From assembly GCA_903954205.1 (NCBI GenBank), contig CAJBMR010000175.1:1-7502 (forward strand): DNA of 7,502 nt. Direction: 5' to 3'. Both the position numbers and the translations under genes were made by a program. Below are positions 1 to 6,049 of the stretch, piece after piece. The notes under the pieces were generated by a model that saw only the letters and a list, made by a program, of their open reading frames with translations, did no database searches and was not told the DNA's origin. The number at the start of each line of letters is the position of its first letter. Position 1 is the stretch's first letter. This DNA comes from an uncultured bacterium. Its GTDB lineage: Bacteria > Actinomycetota > Actinomycetes > S36-B12.

Positions 1-35
1 CCTCATGGCACCACTCAACAACTGACCACTCGCGA

Positions 36-578
36 TTACAGGGGTACGTCGAGGTCTTCGCCTGACGCGACATCGCCGACCTCGACCAGGGCCACCTCGT
101 CGATCCGAGCGCGTAGGTAGTCGCGGGCGCCGCGATCGCCCTGCGCCGCCGAGGAAACACCTTCGAAGTGCTCGCGGCCCAGCATGACCGGGTGGCCCCG
201 CTTCCCCTCGTACGACGCCTGCGCGATCCGCGCCGGGCTAGCAGCAAGTCGGGCCACGGCTTCGCCCGTGAGACCGGGCAGGTCGACCAGGGTGACGATG
301 ACGCGATTGACATCGGCGAGCGGATCAACCGACACCAGGCCGGCGCGCAGTGAGGAGCCCATGCCCTCGGACCAGTCGGGATTCACCACGGTCACCGCGT
401 CGGGCACGTCACCGGTCCACGCCCCGAGGACGACGTAGACCGGATCGCAGCCGCCCTCGCGCAGGACGCGGACGGCGCGGTCGACAAGCCGTTCCCCGTC
501 GATGACGACGGGAGCCTTCGGTCCACCGAAGCGTCGCCCCTCGCCGGCTGCGAGGACAAGCCCCGCCACATTGCCCAT
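36..578 (-). CDS. mocA: MobA/MocA-like molybdenum cofactor nucleotidyltransferase
   Basis: This 180-aa protein is a single-domain NTP transferase of the MobA/MocA family, which joins a nucleotide to molybdopterin to make the dinucleotide form of the cofactor. Visible motifs are the N-terminal nucleotide-binding loop LAAGEGRRFGGPK (residues 9-21), GMGSSL (72-77), the metal-binding segment VDLPGLT (98-104) and GHPV (128-131). Its length is usual for the family. It starts 9 nt after the stop of the upstream xdhC-type gene on the same strand, with no clear Shine-Dalgarno sequence, so translation is probably coupled. Xanthine-oxidase-family enzymes such as CO dehydrogenase commonly use the CMP form (MCD). 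Together with the xdhC/cox neighbours, this makes a MocA-type CTP enzyme more likely than GTP-using MobA, but base specificity is inference. Other members of this fold, such as CofC-like or sugar-nucleotide transferases, are less likely given the context. Confidence 0.88.
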   Translation of the reverse strand: MGNVAGLVLAAGEGRRFGGPKAPVVIDGERLVDRAVRVLREGGCDPVYVVLGAWTGDVPDAVTVVNPDWSEGMGSSLRAGLVSVDPLADVNRVIVTLVDLPGLTGEAVARLAASPARIAQASYEGKRGHPVMLGREHFEGVSSAAQGDRGARDYLRARIDEVALVEVGDVASGEDLDVPL

Positions 579-587
579 GGCTAGTCG

Positions 588-1700
588 CTAGCGGGGCGCG
601 CCGGGATGGATCGGTCCGCTCGTTGCCGCCAGGTGCACGCCGCTTCCTCCCCAACGCTCCTGGATGATCTCGGCCGCGATCGAGATGGCCGTCTCCTCCG
701 GAGTGCGGGCCCCGAGGTCGAGGCCGATCGGCGAACGCAGGCGCGCGATCTCCTCATCCGTCATGCCAGCCTCCTTGAGCCGGCGCAGACGATCCTCGTG
801 CGTGCGACGCGAGCCCATCGCCCCGACGTAGCCGGCCTCGGTGCGCAACGCCACCTCGAGGGCGGGTACGTCGAACTTCGGGTCGTGGGTGAGCACACAG
901 ATCACCGTGCGGCGATCGACCGGCTGGCTCGCAAGCCAGCGATGCGGCCAATCGACCACGACCTCGTCGGCATCGGGGAAGCGTCGCGGCGTCGCGAAGA
1001 TCTCACGGGCATCGCACACCGTGACACGGAATCCGAGGACCTTGCCGACACGGCAGAGCGCGGCAGAGAAGTCGATGGCTCCGAAGATGTACATCCGCGG
1101 CGGCGGAGCCATGCTTGCGACGAAGACGTCGAGGCCATCCCCCAGTCGTTCACCCTCGGGTCCGTAGCGCAGGAAGCCGGTGGTGCCGGAGGCGAGCATG
1201 CCTCGCGCATCCGCGGAGACGGTTTCGTCGAGCCGCTCCGTGCCGAGGGAGCCCTCGACCGAGTCGGGGCGCACTACGAGATGGCGACCGGCGGCGGCGC
1301 CATCCGGCGACGTGACGATGGTCGCGACAGCGACGGGCTCCTCGGCTTCCACGCTGCGCAGCACTCCGGGGAGTTCGGGCCAGGTGTCTCGGTCGACGCG
1401 TTCAACGAACACATCGAGGATGCCCCCGCAGGTCAGGCCGACCGAGAAGGCATCGTCATCGCTCACGCCGTAGGTCTCGAAGCGCGGCACTCCATCTGCG
1501 AGGACCTCCTGCCCGAGGTCGTAGAGAGCGCCTTCGACGCAGCCGCCACTCACGGAGCCGATGGCCTCGCCTCCCGCGGTCACGATCATCGAGGCCCCCG
1601 CCGGGCGAGGCGCAGAGCGCCAGGTACGCACGACCGTGGCCATGGCGCAAGGCTCGCCACGGTCATAGGCCGCGAGCAGATCGTTGAGGATCTCCCTCAT
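588..1700 (-). CDS. xdhC: XdhC-type molybdo-hydroxylase maturation factor
   Basis: This 370-aa XdhC/CoxI-family protein is expected to bind molybdenum cofactor, help with its sulfuration and deliver it to a xanthine-dehydrogenase or CO-dehydrogenase-type enzyme in the cytoplasm. The N-terminal XdhC/CoxI domain shows SGGCVEG (residues 51-57) and TCGG (90-93), whose Cys54 and Cys91 are the expected conserved pair. The C-terminal Rossmann-like domain shows FGAIDF (206-211), LTHDPKFD (270-277), GAMGSRRTH (293-301) and [13 protein letters not shown] (324-336). The frame stays open upstream to 1907, but that extension is low-complexity and lies antisense to moaE. The ATG at 1700 begins the family-typical MREILNDLL and has the purine tract GGAAGGGAG 4 nt upstream, so I chose it. 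The gene forms a two-gene operon with the downstream mocA-like gene and is divergent from moaE. It could serve a xanthine dehydrogenase outside the window rather than CO dehydrogenase. Confidence 0.9.
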   Translation of the reverse strand: MREILNDLLAAYDRGEPCAMATVVRTWRSAPRPAGASMIVTAGGEAIGSVSGGCVEGALYDLGQEVLADGVPRFETYGVSDDDAFSVGLTCGGILDVFVERVDRDTWPELPGVLRSVEAEEPVAVATIVTSPDGAAAGRHLVVRPDSVEGSLGTERLDETVSADARGMLASGTTGFLRYGPEGERLGDGLDVFVASMAPPPRMYIFGAIDFSAALCRVGKVLGFRVTVCDAREIFATPRRFPDADEVVVDWPHRWLASQPVDRRTVICVLTHDPKFDVPALEVALRTEAGYVGAMGSRRTHEDRLRRLKEAGMTDEEIARLRSPIGLDLGARTPEETAISIAAEIIQERWGGSGVHLAATSGPIHPGAPR

Positions 1701-1704
1701 GGGA

Positions 1705-1713
1705 CTCCCTTCC
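1705..1713 (-). promoter_or_regulatory. Ribosome binding site of xdhC
   Basis: The minus strand reads GGAAGGGAG, a strong purine-rich Shine-Dalgarno-like tract ending 4 nt before the ATG at 1700. It decides the start against the much longer open frame upstream. Confidence 0.7.
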
Positions 1714-1725
1714 GGGCGTATCCGA

Positions 1726-1760
1726 TGGCGATCGGGTGCCGAGACCCCAATAATGACGGA
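1726..1760 (+). promoter_or_regulatory. Putative moaE promoter (leaderless) in the xdhC-moaE divergent region
   Basis: The 60-bp gap between xdhC and moaE holds one AT-rich island in otherwise GC-rich DNA. On plus, AATAAT (1749-1754) resembles a -10 box and lies 17 nt after TGGCGA (1726-1731), a weak -35-like hexamer. Transcription starting 6-7 nt after the -10 would begin at the moaE ATG (1761), giving a leaderless mRNA. That fits the lack of a properly spaced Shine-Dalgarno sequence there. On minus, CATTAT (1755-1750) overlaps the same island and could drive xdhC with a leader of about 40 nt. These are sequence resemblances only. Confidence 0.35.
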
Positions 1761-2201
1761 ATGCAGACGACTAGCCACTCGGGTGCCGTGCGGCACTCTG
1801 CCGTCTCGGCGGAGGCCCTCTCGACCCGGGCGATGGCGGACGCCGTGGATGACCCCCGGGCCGGCGCCGTCGTCACCTTCTCCGGCGACGTCCGCGACCA
1901 CGACCACGGGCGAGGGGTCCTACGCCTGGACTACGAGGCCCATCCCAGCGCCGGCGACATCCTCGCCGAGATCGCGGCCGAGGTGGCCGAGCGCTTCGAC
2001 GTGATCGCCGTCGCGGTCGCTCACCGCACGGGAGCCCTCGAGATAGGCGACTGCGCACTTGCCGCGGCGGTGAGTGCCGCGCACCGAGGAGACGCATTCG
2101 CCGCGTGCAGCGCTCTCGTCGAGGAGACGAAGGCACGCATCCCCGTCTGGAAGCATCAGTTCTTCGCAGACGGCACAGACGAGTGGGTGAACTGCGCATG
2201 A
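1761..2201 (+). CDS. moaE: Molybdopterin synthase large (catalytic) subunit MoaE
   Basis: MoaE, with MoaD, forms the heterotetrameric molybdopterin synthase that puts two sulfurs into cyclic pyranopterin monophosphate to form molybdopterin. The 146-aa product carries the family signatures [14 protein letters not shown] (residues 40-53), [10 protein letters not shown] (56-65), [11 protein letters not shown] (87-97) and the C-terminal [14 protein letters not shown] segment (122-135). Lys124 and Lys131 in that segment correspond by position to the two lysines important for catalysis in characterised MoaE. Residue Arg45 of the VR motif is also present. The length is normal. The open frame reaches back to 606, but all of that is the antisense shadow of xdhC. 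ATG 1761 gives the expected N-terminus and sits just after a -10-like box. The stop overlaps the moaA start as ATGA, indicating translational coupling. Confidence 0.93.
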   Translation: MQTTSHSGAVRHSAVSAEALSTRAMADAVDDPRAGAVVTFSGDVRDHDHGRGVLRLDYEAHPSAGDILAEIAAEVAERFDVIAVAVAHRTGALEIGDCALAAAVSAAHRGDAFAACSALVEETKARIPVWKHQFFADGTDEWVNCA

Positions 2202-3223
2202 GCCATGCCGACGAGGTACACGAGACTCGCCTGGTCGACTCCTACGGCCGCGGCCACCGTGACATGCGCATCTCCCTGACGGACCGCTGCTCCCTGCGCT
2301 GCACCTACTGCATGCCCGCGGACTTCGCCGATTGGATCCCCAGCGCCGAGCTCCTCACCACGGACGAGCTCATGTTCGTCCTGGAGATCGCCGTCGATGA
2401 GGGCATCGACGAAGTGCGTCTCACCGGTGGCGAGCCGCTCCTGCGCCCCGATGTCGTCGATGTCGTGCGTCGCATCAACGCCCTCCCCCGGCCGCCGCGG
2501 ATCTCCATCACGACCAATGCCCTGCGTCTTGCCGGCCTCGCGGGCCCCCTGCGCGATGCCGGGCTGGAGCGGGTCAACGTCAGCCTCGACACCCTCGACC
2601 GCGAGCGCTTCAAGGCCCTCACCCACCGCGACCGCTTCGACGACGTTCTCGCCGGGCTCGCCGCGGCGCGCGCCGCTGGCTTGGCCCCCGTCAAGGTCAA
2701 CTCGGTGCTCATGCGCGGCGTCAACGAAGACGAGGCCGTGCCGATGCTCGCGCGCGCCCTAGAGGAAGACTGGCAACTGCGGTTCATCGAGCAGATGCCG
2801 CTCGACGCCGGTGGACTGTGGAACCGCGCCGACATGGTGACCGCGGAGGAGATCCTCGAGAAGTTGTCCTCGGCCTTCGACATCACCCCGCTTCCCCAGC
2901 GCGGCACCGCGCCCGCCGAGGAGTTCTACGTCGACGGCGGACCGGCGACGGTCGGCGTCATCGCGAGCGTCACCCGCCCCTTCTGCGGCACGTGCGATCG
3001 GCTGCGTCTCACCGCTGACGGGCAGTTGCGCAATTGCCTCTTCGCGCGCGACGAGACCGATCTTCGCGCCGTGCTGCGCGATGATGCGTTGACCGCGGAT
3101 GAGCGGGAGGCCGAGGTCCGCCGACGCCTGCACTCCAGCGTGCTGGCCAAGCTGCCCGGACACGGGATTAATGACCCGACGTTCATCCAGCCGCCGCGGC
3201 CGATGAGCGCGATCGGCGGCTAG
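2198..3223 (+). CDS. moaA: GTP 3',8-cyclase MoaA (radical SAM)
   Basis: MoaA is the radical SAM enzyme that converts GTP to 3',8-cyclo-GTP, the first committed step of molybdenum cofactor synthesis. The 341-aa product has the N-terminal radical SAM cluster motif CSLRCTYC (Cys31, Cys35, Cys38), the SAM-binding [11 protein letters not shown] (residues 76-86), and the second, substrate-side iron-sulfur cluster motif with Cys263, Cys266 and Cys280. It ends in the Gly-Gly tail (340-341) needed for activity in characterised MoaA. Nothing key is missing and the length is standard. I chose ATG 2198 because it overlaps the moaE stop by the coupled ATGA arrangement and leaves a short lead before the conserved [11 protein letters not shown]. 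The in-frame opening further upstream to 2105 runs inside moaE. Its stop abuts the stop of the convergent moaD directly. MoaC, the usual partner for the second half of the reaction, is not in the window. Confidence 0.97.
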   Translation: MSHADEVHETRLVDSYGRGHRDMRISLTDRCSLRCTYCMPADFADWIPSAELLTTDELMFVLEIAVDEGIDEVRLTGGEPLLRPDVVDVVRRINALPRPPRISITTNALRLAGLAGPLRDAGLERVNVSLDTLDRERFKALTHRDRFDDVLAGLAAARAAGLAPVKVNSVLMRGVNEDEAVPMLARALEEDWQLRFIEQMPLDAGGLWNRADMVTAEEILEKLSSAFDITPLPQRGTAPAEEFYVDGGPATVGVIASVTRPFCGTCDRLRLTADGQLRNCLFARDETDLRAVLRDDALTADEREAEVRRRLHSSVLAKLPGHGINDPTFIQPPRPMSAIGG

Positions 3224-3232
3224 TCAGCCACC
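3215..3232. terminator. Hairpin at the moaA/moaD convergent stop codons (possible bidirectional terminator)
   Basis: GGCGGCT (3215-3221) can pair with AGCCACC (3226-3232) across a 4-nt loop, with one C-A mismatch on the plus strand. Just upstream, an overlapping alternative stem pairs GCCGAT (3199-3204) with ATCGGC (3212-3217). There is no U-tract on either side, so this is not a classical intrinsic terminator. It coincides with the only place where both transcripts could end without invading the opposing gene. Confidence 0.25.
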
Positions 3233-3481
3233 CGCGAAGGGCGGCAGGACATCCACTCGCGATCCCGCCGCCACGCGGATCCCGTCGTCATGACCGGCCA
3301 CGCTGTCGACGAGGACAGAGCATCGTGGAATCACCGACGCGAGTCCCGGAGCCTGGCCCACCGCCTCAGCGAGCACTTCCCCGAGGGTGCCCGGCCCCAC
3401 GCGGAGCACGGAGACCCCCTCAGCGGCGGCACGAGCAGCTGCGAAGAGGTGGACCTCAACGAGTCGCGGCTGATCGGTCAT
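3224..3481 (-). CDS. moaD: Molybdopterin synthase sulfur-carrier subunit MoaD
   Basis: This 85-aa ubiquitin-fold protein carries sulfur as a C-terminal thiocarboxylate to MoaE in molybdopterin synthase. It shows the family's opening VEVHLFAAARAAAEG and ends in LPPFAGG, with the di-glycine tail that is adenylylated and thiolated. The ATG at 3481 matches usual MoaD length (about 80-90 aa). A second in-frame ATG at 3499 would add six residues (MPDTSP). Neither has a convincing Shine-Dalgarno sequence, but a GACACT hexamer lies exactly 6 nt before the 3481 ATG on the minus strand, compatible with leaderless initiation. The open frame further upstream is antisense to coxG and not protein-like. It is unusual for moaD to point against moaA-moaE: here it converges tail-to-tail on moaA with zero bases between stops and diverges from coxG. 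Confidence 0.9.
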   Translation of the reverse strand: MTDQPRLVEVHLFAAARAAAEGVSVLRVGPGTLGEVLAEAVGQAPGLASVIPRCSVLVDSVAGHDDGIRVAAGSRVDVLPPFAGG

Positions 3482-3486
3482 GGGGC

Positions 3487-3493
3487 TAGTGTC
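3487..3493. promoter_or_regulatory. Overlapping opposed -10-like elements between moaD and coxG
   Basis: In the 71-bp moaD-coxG divergent gap, plus-strand TAGTGT (3487-3492) fits the TAnnnT core of actinobacterial -10 boxes and could serve coxG with a leader of roughly 50 nt. The minus strand reads GACACT over 3493-3488, 6 nt before the moaD ATG, and could give a leaderless moaD transcript. No convincing -35 was found for either direction, so the call is weak. Confidence 0.22.
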
Positions 3494-3541
3494 GGGCATC
3501 ACAGGCGGCTTGGCCCCCCGGCCCTGCCGGTCACCGACCTC

Positions 3542-3546
3542 GGGAG
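3542..3546 (+). promoter_or_regulatory. Ribosome binding site of coxG
   Basis: GGGAG lies 6 nt before the ATG at 3553, a good Shine-Dalgarno match and spacing. It supports this start for coxG. Confidence 0.55.
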
Positions 3547-3552
3547 TCGTGC

Positions 3553-4206
3553 ATGGACCTGAGCAACTCGTTCGTCGTCCCCGCAGACATCGACACCGCG
3601 TGGAAGACACTCCTCGACGTAGAGGCCATCGCCCCCTGCATGCCCGGGGCGACGCTGGAGTCTGTCGATGGTGACGCATTCTCGGGTTCCGTGAAGGTCA
3701 AGCTCGGCCCGGTCAACATGACGTACGGCGGCAAGGCGCGCTTCGTGGAGAAGGACGAGGCGAATCACCGCGCGGTCATCGAAGGCACCGGCAAGGAGAC
3801 GCGTGGCTCCGGCACCGCGTCCGCCCACGTCACGACTCAACTCGTCGCCGAGGGACCTGATCGCACGCGTGTCGACGTGACGACCGATCTCACCGTGACA
3901 GGCAAGCCCGCACAGTTCGGTCGCGGGGTCATGCAGGACGTTGCCGGCAGGATCATCGACCAGTTCTCCGCCAACCTCGAGGCCGTCATCGCCGCGAGCG
4001 GAGCGCAGGCAGCCGCCGCGTCCGCTGCTGCGGAGAAGGGCGAGCCCGCTCCATCGGCCGCCCCGACCCCGCTTCCGCAGGCGGCCGACAGCATCGACCT
4101 TCTCGGCACCGCGGGCGCACCCGTGCTCAAGCGCGCGATCCCTGCTGCGCTCATCCTGGTCGCGGTGGTCGGCATCATCTGGATCATTGCCCGGCGACGC
4201 GGCTAG
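3553..4206 (+). CDS. coxG: CoxG-like SRPBCC protein with C-terminal membrane anchor
   Basis: This 217-aa protein is a CoxG-family member. Residues 1 to about 148 form an SRPBCC (START-like) hydrophobic-pocket domain, seen in the opening FVVPADIDTAWKTLLDVEAI, the following PCMPGATLESVDGD, and GKPAQFGRGVMQDVAGRI (117-134). A low-complexity Ala/Pro-rich linker (about 149-178) leads to one predicted transmembrane helix (about 194-213) ending in ARRRG, so the C-terminus should be anchored with basic residues on the cytoplasmic side. CoxG proteins tether aerobic Mo-CO dehydrogenase to the membrane and are thought to pass electrons or quinone between it and the respiratory chain. The start is supported by GGGAG 6 nt upstream. 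It heads the plus-strand coxG-coxF-coxD-coxE run, with 29 nt to the next gene. Because the SRPBCC fold is widespread, the specific name leans on this context and the C-terminal anchor. Confidence 0.88.
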   Translation: MDLSNSFVVPADIDTAWKTLLDVEAIAPCMPGATLESVDGDAFSGSVKVKLGPVNMTYGGKARFVEKDEANHRAVIEGTGKETRGSGTASAHVTTQLVAEGPDRTRVDVTTDLTVTGKPAQFGRGVMQDVAGRIIDQFSANLEAVIAASGAQAAAASAAAEKGEPAPSAAPTPLPQAADSIDLLGTAGAPVLKRAIPAALILVAVVGIIWIIARRRG

Positions 4207-4224
4207 ATCCGGATTTCTGGCAGC

Positions 4225-4229
4225 GGAGG
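4225..4229 (+). promoter_or_regulatory. Ribosome binding site of the coxF-YHS gene
   Basis: GGAGG ends 6 nt before GTG 4236 but 12 nt before the in-frame ATG 4242. The spacing favours the GTG start. Confidence 0.55.
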
Positions 4230-4235
4230 CACATC

Positions 4236-5144
4236 GTGGGCATGACAGCGCGGGAACTGCGCGAGAGAGCTGTGAAGCTCCAGGCCGACCGGGTGCCGTT
4301 CGTCCATGCCCGGGTGGTGCTTGCCGAGCGCCCCACGTCGGCGAAGCCGGGTGACGAGGCGATCGTGCTCGCCGACGGCACCATCGAGGGCTTCGTCGGG
4401 GGCCAGTGCGCCCTGGCCACACTCCGAGCCCAGGGACTTGCCGTCCTTGAGCGTCGCGAGAGCACGTTGCTGCGCATCGCCCCCACTCCCGAACCCGATC
4501 AGCCCGGGCGCACCGTCGTCCACAACCCGTGCCAGTCCGGCGGCACCTTGGAGATCTTCATGGAGCCTGTCCTGCCCGCCCCGCTCATCCGCGTGCTCGG
4601 CACCACGCCTATCGGCATCGCCCTCGCCCGTGTCGGCGCCGCGCTCGGTTACGACATGGAGTCGTGGGACTCCGGACGCCCCGACGCCGCACCTGACCTC
4701 GCCACCACCGACGCTGTCGTCGTCGCGTCGCACGGCAACGGCGAGGAGGTTGCCATCGAGGCTGCCGTGAAGGCCGGTGTGCCCTACATCGGACTCGTGG
4801 CAAGCCGCAAGCGCGGTGCAGCGGTGCTCGCGTCGCTCGATCTCACCGACGAGCAGAAGTCCCTCATTCGCACACCCGCCGGCATGGACATCGGGGCACG
4901 CACCGCGGAGGAAGTCGCCCTGTCGATCCTCGCGGAGGTCATCGCCCAGCGCCACGGCGAGCCACGCGCCATGAGTGCACCGACCTCCGTGGCCACAGCG
5001 GTCGACCCCGTGTGCCACATGGACGTCGTCATGGTGCCCACCTCCCTGCATGCCGAGGTGGATGGGGCGACCTGGTGGTTCTGCTGCCAGGGCTGTCTCG
5101 ATCGGTTCGTCGCCAATCCAGAAGCCTTCTCACCCGCATCGTGA
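4236..5144 (+). CDS. coxF: CoxF/XdhC-family maturation factor fused to a C-terminal YHS metal-binding domain
   Basis: This 302-aa protein has an XdhC/CoxI-type N-terminal domain (about 5-110) with FVGGQC (53-58) and NPCQSGG (97-103), whose Cys58 and Cys99 parallel the Cys pair of the other XdhC paralogue in this window. A Rossmann-like XdhC C-terminal domain follows (about 117-240), with ASHGNGEEVAIEAAVKAG (164-181), YIGLVASRKR (184-193) and TPAGMDIGARTAEE (213-226). A YHS-type domain (about 256-298) then opens with DPVCHMDV and closes with WWFCCQGCLDRF, giving Cys260, Cys283, Cys284 and Cys287 as likely metal ligands. CoxF proteins take part in assembling the CuSMo active site of CO dehydrogenase; the YHS domain could carry the metal, which is inference. 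Start: GTG 4236 is favoured over ATG 4242 by GGAGG spacing. It follows coxG by 29 nt, and its stop overlaps a possible GTG start of the next gene. Confidence 0.88.
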   Translation: MGMTARELRERAVKLQADRVPFVHARVVLAERPTSAKPGDEAIVLADGTIEGFVGGQCALATLRAQGLAVLERRESTLLRIAPTPEPDQPGRTVVHNPCQSGGTLEIFMEPVLPAPLIRVLGTTPIGIALARVGAALGYDMESWDSGRPDAAPDLATTDAVVVASHGNGEEVAIEAAVKAGVPYIGLVASRKRGAAVLASLDLTDEQKSLIRTPAGMDIGARTAEEVALSILAEVIAQRHGEPRAMSAPTSVATAVDPVCHMDVVMVPTSLHAEVDGATWWFCCQGCLDRFVANPEAFSPAS

Positions 5145-5152
5145 CGGCAGCG

Positions 5153-6049
5153 ATGGAGAGCAGTGCGGCCCTCGCAGCCACGATCCCTGACGTCGCATCG
5201 CTCGCAGAGCGCCTTGCCGAGACGGGATACGTCGCCGACACGGGACTGGCGACGGCACTCTTCTGTGCGGTGCGCCTTCCCCAGCCGCTCCTCTTGGAGG
5301 GCGAGGCCGGAGTGGGCAAGACCCAGGCTGCCAAGGCCCTGGCCGAGATCCTCGACACCCCGCTTATCCGCCTCCAGTGCTTCGAAGGGATCGACGCCGC
5401 CGAGGCGCTCTACGAGTGGAACTACGCCCGCCAACTCCTCGGCATCCGCCTCGCCGAGGCACGTGGGGAAGGACTCGAGGAGTCGAGCCTCTTCGCGCGC
5501 GACTACCTGGTTGAGCGGCCACTTCTCCAGGCGGTGGAGCACCCCGGCCCCCGGCCGGCCGTCCTGCTCATCGACGAGGTCGACCGCGCCGACGAGGAGT
5601 TCGAGGCATTCCTCTTTGAGCTGCTCGCAGAATCGGCGGTGACCATCCCCGAGATCGGCACGATGCGCGCCCGTCACAAGCCCATCGTGATCCTCACGTC
5701 CAATCGCACGCGCGACCTCCATGACGCACTCAAGCGGCGTTGCCTCTACCACTGGATCGACTATCCGTCGGTGGACCAGGCCACCGCGATCGTGAGGATG
5801 CGCGTGCCGGAGGCGGGCGACCGTCTCATCTCCGACATCGCAGCAGCGGTCTCCCGACTGCGCACGCTCGATGTGCAGAAGCCGCCGGGCATCGCCGAGG
5901 CCATCGACTGGGTACACGCGGCTGTCCTCCTCGGCGTGCAAGAGCTCGATGCAGAGGCTGTCCAGCGCACGCTGGGCTCCGTGCTGAAGTACCGCGAGGA
6001 TCACGACGTCGCCGTCGAGGCGGGTCTCGCCTGGGTGAGCGGTGCCTAG
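5153..6049 (+). CDS. coxD: MoxR-family AAA+ ATPase, CoxD-like
   Basis: This 298-aa MoxR-type AAA+ ATPase has Walker A GEAGVGKT (residues 50-57), Walker B LLIDEVDRAD (138-147), a sensor-1 region ILTSNRTRDL (180-189) and candidate arginine-finger residues in ALKRRC (192-197), followed by a helical lid domain. CoxD is reported to act as a chaperone-like ATPase needed for sulfuration of the Mo centre of CO dehydrogenase, working with the VWA protein CoxE. The open frame begins at 5012, but the first ~44 residues lie in another frame over the coxF end and are not protein-like. Start choice is open: ATG 5153 is 8 nt after the coxF stop, while in-frame GTG 5141 overlaps that stop as GTGA and would add four residues (VTAA). 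Neither has a clear Shine-Dalgarno sequence. It overlaps the next gene, coxE, by 8 nt, as expected for a co-translated MoxR-VWA pair. Confidence 0.92.
   Translation: MESSAALAATIPDVASLAERLAETGYVADTGLATALFCAVRLPQPLLLEGEAGVGKTQAAKALAEILDTPLIRLQCFEGIDAAEALYEWNYARQLLGIRLAEARGEGLEESSLFARDYLVERPLLQAVEHPGPRPAVLLIDEVDRADEEFEAFLFELLAESAVTIPEIGTMRARHKPIVILTSNRTRDLHDALKRRCLYHWIDYPSVDQATAIVRMRVPEAGDRLISDIAAAVSRLRTLDVQKPPGIAEAIDWVHAAVLLGVQELDAEAVQRTLGSVLKYREDHDVAVEAGLAWVSGA

Noticed and set aside
1..35. Possible start of another minus-strand gene (ATG at 6-4) after the mocA-like gene
   Set aside because: Only two codons (Met-Arg) lie inside the window and the upstream purine signal is weak, so no gene can be supported. 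Nothing else is recognisable in these 35 bases.
606..1760. Very long plus-strand open frame (606-2201) extending moaE upstream by 385 codons
   Set aside because: The upstream part is exactly antisense to the well-supported xdhC gene and resembles no protein. Only the 3' end from ATG 1761 is moaE; antisense openness is a common effect of GC-rich codon bias.
1701..1760. Molybdenum-cofactor riboswitch ahead of moaE or moaA
   Set aside because: The gap is only 60 bp and moaE appears leaderless, so there is no room for the structured Moco aptamer; moaA overlaps moaE directly.
1701..1907. N-terminal extension of xdhC to an ATG-like start at 1907
   Set aside because: The 69 extra residues are Arg/Gly-rich, overlap moaE antisense, and a strong Shine-Dalgarno sequence sits just before ATG 1700.
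3512..3523. GGCC-cccc-GGCC inverted repeat upstream of coxG
   Set aside because: A 4-bp stem in very GC-rich DNA is expected by chance and lacks any flanking terminator or operator context.
3500..4422. Long minus-strand open frames over coxG and the start of coxF
   Set aside because: They are antisense to clearly homologous plus-strand genes and are Arg/Pro-rich without motifs.
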